Source of the DNA: Candidatus Kuenenia stuttgartensis
GTDB lineage: Bacteria > Planctomycetota > Planctomycetia > Planctomycetales > Planctomycetaceae
Direction of reading: 5' to 3'
DNA: 56,033 bases
Assembly: GCA_945861465.1 (NCBI GenBank)
Contig: CAMAVB010000014.1
Coordinates: 1 to 56,033, forward strand
Below, in pieces: positions 52,788 to 56,033 of the stretch (positions are counted from its first letter, which is position 1; each line of letters opens with the position of its first letter). Under the pieces are notes generated by a model. That model made no database searches and was not told the DNA's origin. It saw only the letters and a program-made list of their open reading frames with translations. Position numbers and translations under genes: made by a program.

Positions 52788-53978
52788 GTGCTGCCCATTC
52801 AACGTCGTGTCCTGTTCGTGGCACACTCTGCCCAGCGGGGCGGTGCCGAGTACTGCCTTGACACAACTCTGCGACACCTGAACCGCGACCGATTTGAACC
52901 AATGGTGGTCTTTCCGCACGATGGGCCGTTGGCCGACGCGGCGCGGTCGCTCGCCATCGACGTTGAGATCATTCCGCTCCGCCACTGGCTTTACTTCCGC
53001 AAGGATTGGTGGTACTGGAAAAACCTGATGGGGCGGGTGATGCCCAATATTGGTCGTCTGACCAAGCTGATTCGGGATCGGCAGATCGACCTTGTCTATA
53101 CCAACACGAGTGCAATATTTGAGTCCGCGCTGGCGGCACGGCGCGCGGGAGTGCCACATGTCTGGCATGTGCATGAAATTCTGCAGCCCGGAAGCAGGAT
53201 GTCTCAGTTGTTGCCCGTGCGCTGGATCCAGCGACTGATTCGCAGGTATTCCTCGCACGTCGTTTTCGAGTCCCACGGCGCACGGCAAGTGTTCGAAAAG
53301 ACAACTCCGTTGAAGCATGTGAGTGTCGTGTACAACAGCCTCAGAATCGATCCCGCCGACAGTGCTGCCGATTCCCGCGAGGAATTCAGAAAGTCGCACG
53401 GGTTCGGAGATGATGACATCATCATCGGATTCGTGGGGCAGTTCATCGACCGCAAGAATCCACTGGTGCTGATCGAAGCACTCAGTCAACTCAAGGATAT
53501 CTCCAGCCTGCGCTGTGTGTTCGCCGGCGATGGGCCACTGAAGTCCGCGATGCAGCAACAACTGGAGGCTCACGGACTGAGTGACCAGTGTCAGATCCTG
53601 CCGTTCCAGGAGAACATCGTGTCGCTGCTGCAGGGCATCGACGTCCTGGTGATGCCATCACGTCAGGAATCCTTTGGTCTGGTGCTAGTCGAAGCTGGTG
53701 CGGCCGGAAAACCGGTGGTTGCCTGCCGCAGCCAGGGACCGGATGAAATTGTCGAACATGGCGTGACAGGGCTACTGGTGGAGCAGGATAACCCTACCGA
53801 GCTGGCCAGCGCCATTCGGAAAATCGTCACGTCGGGCAGCCTGCGTGAGAAAATGGGTGCCGCAGCCCGCGTTCGGGTTTGCAAACTCTTTGATCCTGTG
53901 TTGAATACGCGGGAACTGGAATCCATCTTCGAGGGCTTGCTGACAAAGACCGTTGCAGCCGCTGCCGTTGAAGCATAA
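52788..53978 (+). CDS. Glycosyltransferase family 4 (GT-B)
   Basis: 396 residues from GTG 52788. The N-terminal block R-V-L-F-V-A-H-S-A-Q-R-G-G-A-E is followed by L-V-Y-T-N-T-S and H-V-W-H-V-H-E. The C-terminal donor domain has F-V-G-Q-F-I-D-R-K-N-P, F-A-G-D-G-P-L, M-P-S-R-Q-E-S-F-G-L-V-L-V-E-A-G (E-x7-E) and G-P-D-E-I-V-E-H-G. Adds a sugar to the repeat unit. It is separated from the previous transferase by a repeat element. Confidence 0.93.
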   Translation: MLPIQRRVLFVAHSAQRGGAEYCLDTTLRHLNRDRFEPMVVFPHDGPLADAARSLAIDVEIIPLRHWLYFRKDWWYWKNLMGRVMPNIGRLTKLIRDRQIDLVYTNTSAIFESALAARRAGVPHVWHVHEILQPGSRMSQLLPVRWIQRLIRRYSSHVVFESHGARQVFEKTTPLKHVSVVYNSLRIDPADSAADSREEFRKSHGFGDDDIIIGFVGQFIDRKNPLVLIEALSQLKDISSLRCVFAGDGPLKSAMQQQLEAHGLSDQCQILPFQENIVSLLQGIDVLVMPSRQESFGLVLVEAGAAGKPVVACRSQGPDEIVEHGVTGLLVEQDNPTELASAIRKIVTSGSLREKMGAAARVRVCKLFDPVLNTRELESIFEGLLTKTVAAAAVEA

Positions 53979-54011
53979 TCTTGCAGCGCAGGTGAATGAA
54001 TCACAGGAGTT

Positions 54012-54115
54012 GAACCACGAAATACACTAAAGACACGAAAGCATTCACAAAGCTCCTAATTGGCCTTTTGCTTTGAACTGCGTTTCTTTCGTGTGTTTTG
54101 TGTATTTCGTGGTAA
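54012..54115. repeat. ACCACGAAATACAC inverted repeat
   Basis: The left arm GAACCACGAAATACACTAAA continues to ACACGAAAG. The right arm CTTTCGTGTGTTTTGTGTAT continues to TTCGTGGT and is its inverse, about 28 bp each with few mismatches. A 40-bp centre separates them. Confidence 0.8.
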
Positions 54116-54218
54116 CCAATTTGAGCTGTCAGGCCCGCGTACTTCATTCGTCGAAGAACCGAGTTCTTAGAGGGTAAGGCTGCACTTCACATTCAACGCG
54201 GTCATGAGTGGACGAATT

Positions 54219-54289
54219 GGCGAGCGGCATGCGTCAGCTTGCCGGTACGATAACGAGGTACCGGAGGGCTCACGCCGCTCCGCTCGCCG
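54219..54289. repeat. GGCGAGCGGCATGCG inverted-repeat element, second copy
   Basis: The left arm is GGCGAGCGGCATGCGTCAGC, then TTGCCGGTAC ... GTACCGG, ending CGCTCCGCTCGCC. It is shorter than the copy at 52601 and lies 48 bp before the next glycosyltransferase gene. Confidence 0.8.
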
Positions 54290-54337
54290 AAAGTGATTCT
54301 GGACTTGCGATGTTGATTTTGAACTGACACGAGGAAC

Positions 54338-55330
54338 ATGACTGACACAATGGGTGACACAAAAAGACGGATAGGGCAAGTCAGCGTTGTGATCCCTGTC
54401 TACAACGGCGAGCGCTACCTGCAGCGGGCCATTGACAGTGTGCTGGCGCAGACTTATGCGGACGTGGAAATTGTTGTCATTGATGACGGCTCGACCGACA
54501 GCTCGCCAACGATGCTTCGCGAGTACGGAGACCGGCTGCGCGTCTATCATCAGCCCAATTGCGGCAATGTGGGACTCGTACGTAACACTGGGATCGAACG
54601 GTCACATGGCGAGTTTATTGCGTTCCTGGATCAGGATGACTGGTGGCTGCCTGAAAAACTGTCTCTGCAGGTTCAGGCCATGCGTAGCAGCGATTCCATT
54701 GGCCTCGTGCATACGGCCGTGACCGACTTTGACGACGATGGCTGCAGTGAGTCAGGGCTCCTGAACCCTGATGCACATCCCGAACGAATTCAAGGTCGCT
54801 GCTTTGAGGAATTACTCCAGGGCAATCCGATGTATAACTCGAGCGTCCTCGTACGACGATCGGCTCTGCAGAAAGTGGGTGTTTGTGACCTGCAGATTCC
54901 GGGGAATACGGTTCAGGATTATGATTTGTGGCTGCGAATTGCCAAGGCATTTGATTTTGGATTCGTGTCTGAGCCCGTGACCTGTTATCGAATGCATTCC
55001 GGTCAGGGAATGTGGAACCGCCAGAAAATGCTGCTGGCAGAACTCGACGTGCTGCTGAGAATGCAGGATGTTGACATCTGGAAAAGCCGCTCGACTGGTC
55101 GTTATCGTTTGGCGAAACTCTACGACGAAATTGCCACGGCGTACTTCGAAGCGGCAGACGTGGCGTCAGCACGGAAATACTTTCTGAAAGCGCTGAGTGT
55201 GGGGCGATCGCCGAGACAGTTGTTTCGCTGGGGTGCGAGTCTGTTGCCATTTCCGGTGATACGAGCGATGCGCAGTGCAGTGTTGAAACTAAAAAAAGGT
55301 GACTCGACGGCCCGGCAGCGATTGGCCTGA
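54338..55330 (+). CDS. Glycosyltransferase family 2 (GT-A)
   Basis: 330 residues. The GT-A nucleotide-binding start is V-S-V-V-I-P-V-Y-N-G-E-R. V-I-D-D-G-S-T-D-S-S and the D-x-D-like metal block F-L-D-Q-D-D-W-W are present, as is N-T-G-I-E-R-S-H-G-E-F. A D-Y-D-L-W-L-R-I-A block in the second half is typical of the acceptor side. Forms a glycosidic bond in the EPS repeat unit; specificity unknown. Confidence 0.94.
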   Translation: MTDTMGDTKRRIGQVSVVIPVYNGERYLQRAIDSVLAQTYADVEIVVIDDGSTDSSPTMLREYGDRLRVYHQPNCGNVGLVRNTGIERSHGEFIAFLDQDDWWLPEKLSLQVQAMRSSDSIGLVHTAVTDFDDDGCSESGLLNPDAHPERIQGRCFEELLQGNPMYNSSVLVRRSALQKVGVCDLQIPGNTVQDYDLWLRIAKAFDFGFVSEPVTCYRMHSGQGMWNRQKMLLAELDVLLRMQDVDIWKSRSTGRYRLAKLYDEIATAYFEAADVASARKYFLKALSVGRSPRQLFRWGASLLPFPVIRAMRSAVLKLKKGDSTARQRLA

Positions 55331-55412
55331 TGGGACTTGTACTACTAACGTTTTGAATTTATGCGCAGGACGAGGATGTTATGTGCAGAGCATTTGAGTT
55401 GCCGTTGTCTTT

Positions 55413-55550
55413 CCAATCGCAGTTTTCTGACCGCGGATTACGCGGATGACACAGATGAGTCACAGTGTGTTTATCTGTGAAATCCGCGAAATCCGCGGTT
55501 AAAAATTCTCTCACGCTCTTCCTTGGGTTTCCGGAACAGCCCGCACTGGG
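55413..55550. repeat. Dispersed CCGCGGAT inverted-repeat element, copy 2
   Basis: It has the same block order as 18416-18575: CAATCGCAG, TTCTGACCGCGGATTACGCG, GTGTTTATCTGTGAAATCCG, CGCGGTTA, then CACGCTCTTCC and a CAGCCCGC stretch. Confidence 0.8.
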
Positions 55551-55631
55551 CCCTATCAGCCGGTACGCATTCGCGTCCGGTTTGCTCAAAACTCCTTAGA
55601 AAACCGAGTGCTCGTGGTCTTTTGAATTGAT

Positions 55632-55696
55632 CGTTTAACGGCAAGCCGCAGGCGTCGGCGGAAGCAGCCACTGTCGCCTGCGGCTTGCCGTTAATC
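55632..55696. repeat. TTTAACGGCAAGCCGCAGG inverted-repeat family, copy 3
   Basis: The arms TTAACGGCAAGCCGCAGGCG and CGCCTGCGGCTTGCCGTTAA are exact inverses around a short centre. Related to 15536-15615 and 32999-33065 with G-to-A changes in both arms that preserve pairing. Confidence 0.85.
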
Positions 55697-55729
55697 AAAC
55701 ACTTGATCTGAGTGACTAAAGGTAAACAT

Positions 55730-56033
55730 ATGAAACTCTCAATCTACACGTTTGTTAAAGACGCATTGTATCTCGACTTCCACCTTGTGGACATGTTGAA
55801 GCATCATCTGCCGCTGGCGGACGAGATCGTTGTGGACGAAGGCTATTCGACGGATGGCACGTACGACGCGATCAAAGATTTAGACCCCAGAATCAAGATC
55901 TTTCGCAACGAATGGGACAAGTCCGATCCCAAGACGTGGTCCATCAAATACCGCAATCGTGCCCGCATGAACTGCACGGGTGACTGGTGCATCATGCTGG
56001 ATGCCGATGAATTCATTCCGGAATGGGACTTTG
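55730..56033 (+). CDS. Glycosyltransferase family 2 protein, cut by the right edge
   Basis: Starts at ATG 55730 with GGTAAA upstream; 101 codons are visible. D-E-I-V-V-D-E-G-Y-S-T-D-G-T and I-M-L-D-A-D-E-F-I-P are the nucleotide-binding and D-x-D metal blocks of GT-A enzymes. D-E-G-Y-S replaces the common D-D-G-S. The end and specificity are outside the window. It presumably belongs to the EPS locus. Confidence 0.85.
   Translation, partial: MKLSIYTFVKDALYLDFHLVDMLKHHLPLADEIVVDEGYSTDGTYDAIKDLDPRIKIFRNEWDKSDPKTWSIKYRNRARMNCTGDWCIMLDADEFIPEWDF

Noticed and set aside
1-56033. tRNA or rRNA genes
   Set aside because: No cloverleaf or conserved rRNA stretch was recognised on reading; a covariance-model scan was not possible, so a missed tRNA cannot be excluded.

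Overview
The window is bacterial chromosome, most likely from a member of the Planctomycetota. Pointers are a PVC-type haem-binding/HEAT-repeat dehydrogenase, a secreted protein with the LESR-xVLSA export signature, an ECF sigma factor overlapping a Ser/Thr kinase whose DFG is DMG, many periplasmic beta-propellers, a sulfatase, a twin-arginine Gfo/Idh/MocA oxidoreductase and an exosortase exopolysaccharide (EPS) locus. The species cannot be named from the sequence. No rRNA, tRNA, CRISPR array, phage module or transposase gene was found.

Left part (1-34 kb), mixed housekeeping and accessory genes. A PQQ-like propeller remnant enters from the left edge. Then come a DJ-1/PfpI-cadherin-RTX secreted protein (-), an ECF sigma/kinase pair (+), mnmE (+), the PVC-type dehydrogenase and a sulfatase (+), and a minus-strand run of tsaD, serS, an M20 peptidase and a PQQ-like propeller. 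After an SMP-30 family protein, 20.1-24.9 kb holds a tightly overlapping three-gene operon: a MotA/TolQ/ExbB-type channel protein and two single-pass coiled-coil proteins. One of these has the ExbD-type membrane aspartate and the other lacks it. I consider this the best candidate for a little-described system. A lactonase-like propeller, an endonuclease/exonuclease/phosphatase protein, a transglutaminase-like protein, an oxidoreductase, a von Willebrand A protein and an ASPIC/UnbV pseudogene follow.

Right part (34.4-56 kb), an EPS biosynthesis locus running entirely on the plus strand. The order is exosortase, Wzz/BY-type tyrosine autokinase, EpsI-like protein, initiating sugar transferase, O-antigen ligase/polymerase-like protein, dTDP-sugar genes (RmlD-like, rfbB, rfbA), a four-helix-bundle protein, a nucleotidyltransferase-like protein, a Wzx-like flippase, sulfotransferase, FkbM methyltransferase, a methyltransferase-like protein, acyltransferase, and four glycosyltransferases, the last cut by the right edge. 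The likely flow is activation of sugars, assembly on a lipid by the initiating and later transferases, decoration by sulfate, methyl and acyl groups, flipping by Wzx, and polymerisation or ligation with chain length set by the autokinase. The exosortase/EpsI pair links the locus to sorting of surface proteins, but no PEP-CTERM substrate is encoded here.

The intergenic DNA is unusually rich in structure. Almost every gap holds palindromic, apparently non-autonomous elements of about 10 families. One 127-bp element occurs twice with a single difference 31 kb apart, and several are nested. Five consecutive gaps between the RmlD-like gene and the flippase are instead degenerate 7-bp tandem arrays. 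The four-helix-bundle gene sits between a direct repeat that includes the rfbB stop codon, as if it had been inserted precisely between rfbB and rfbA.
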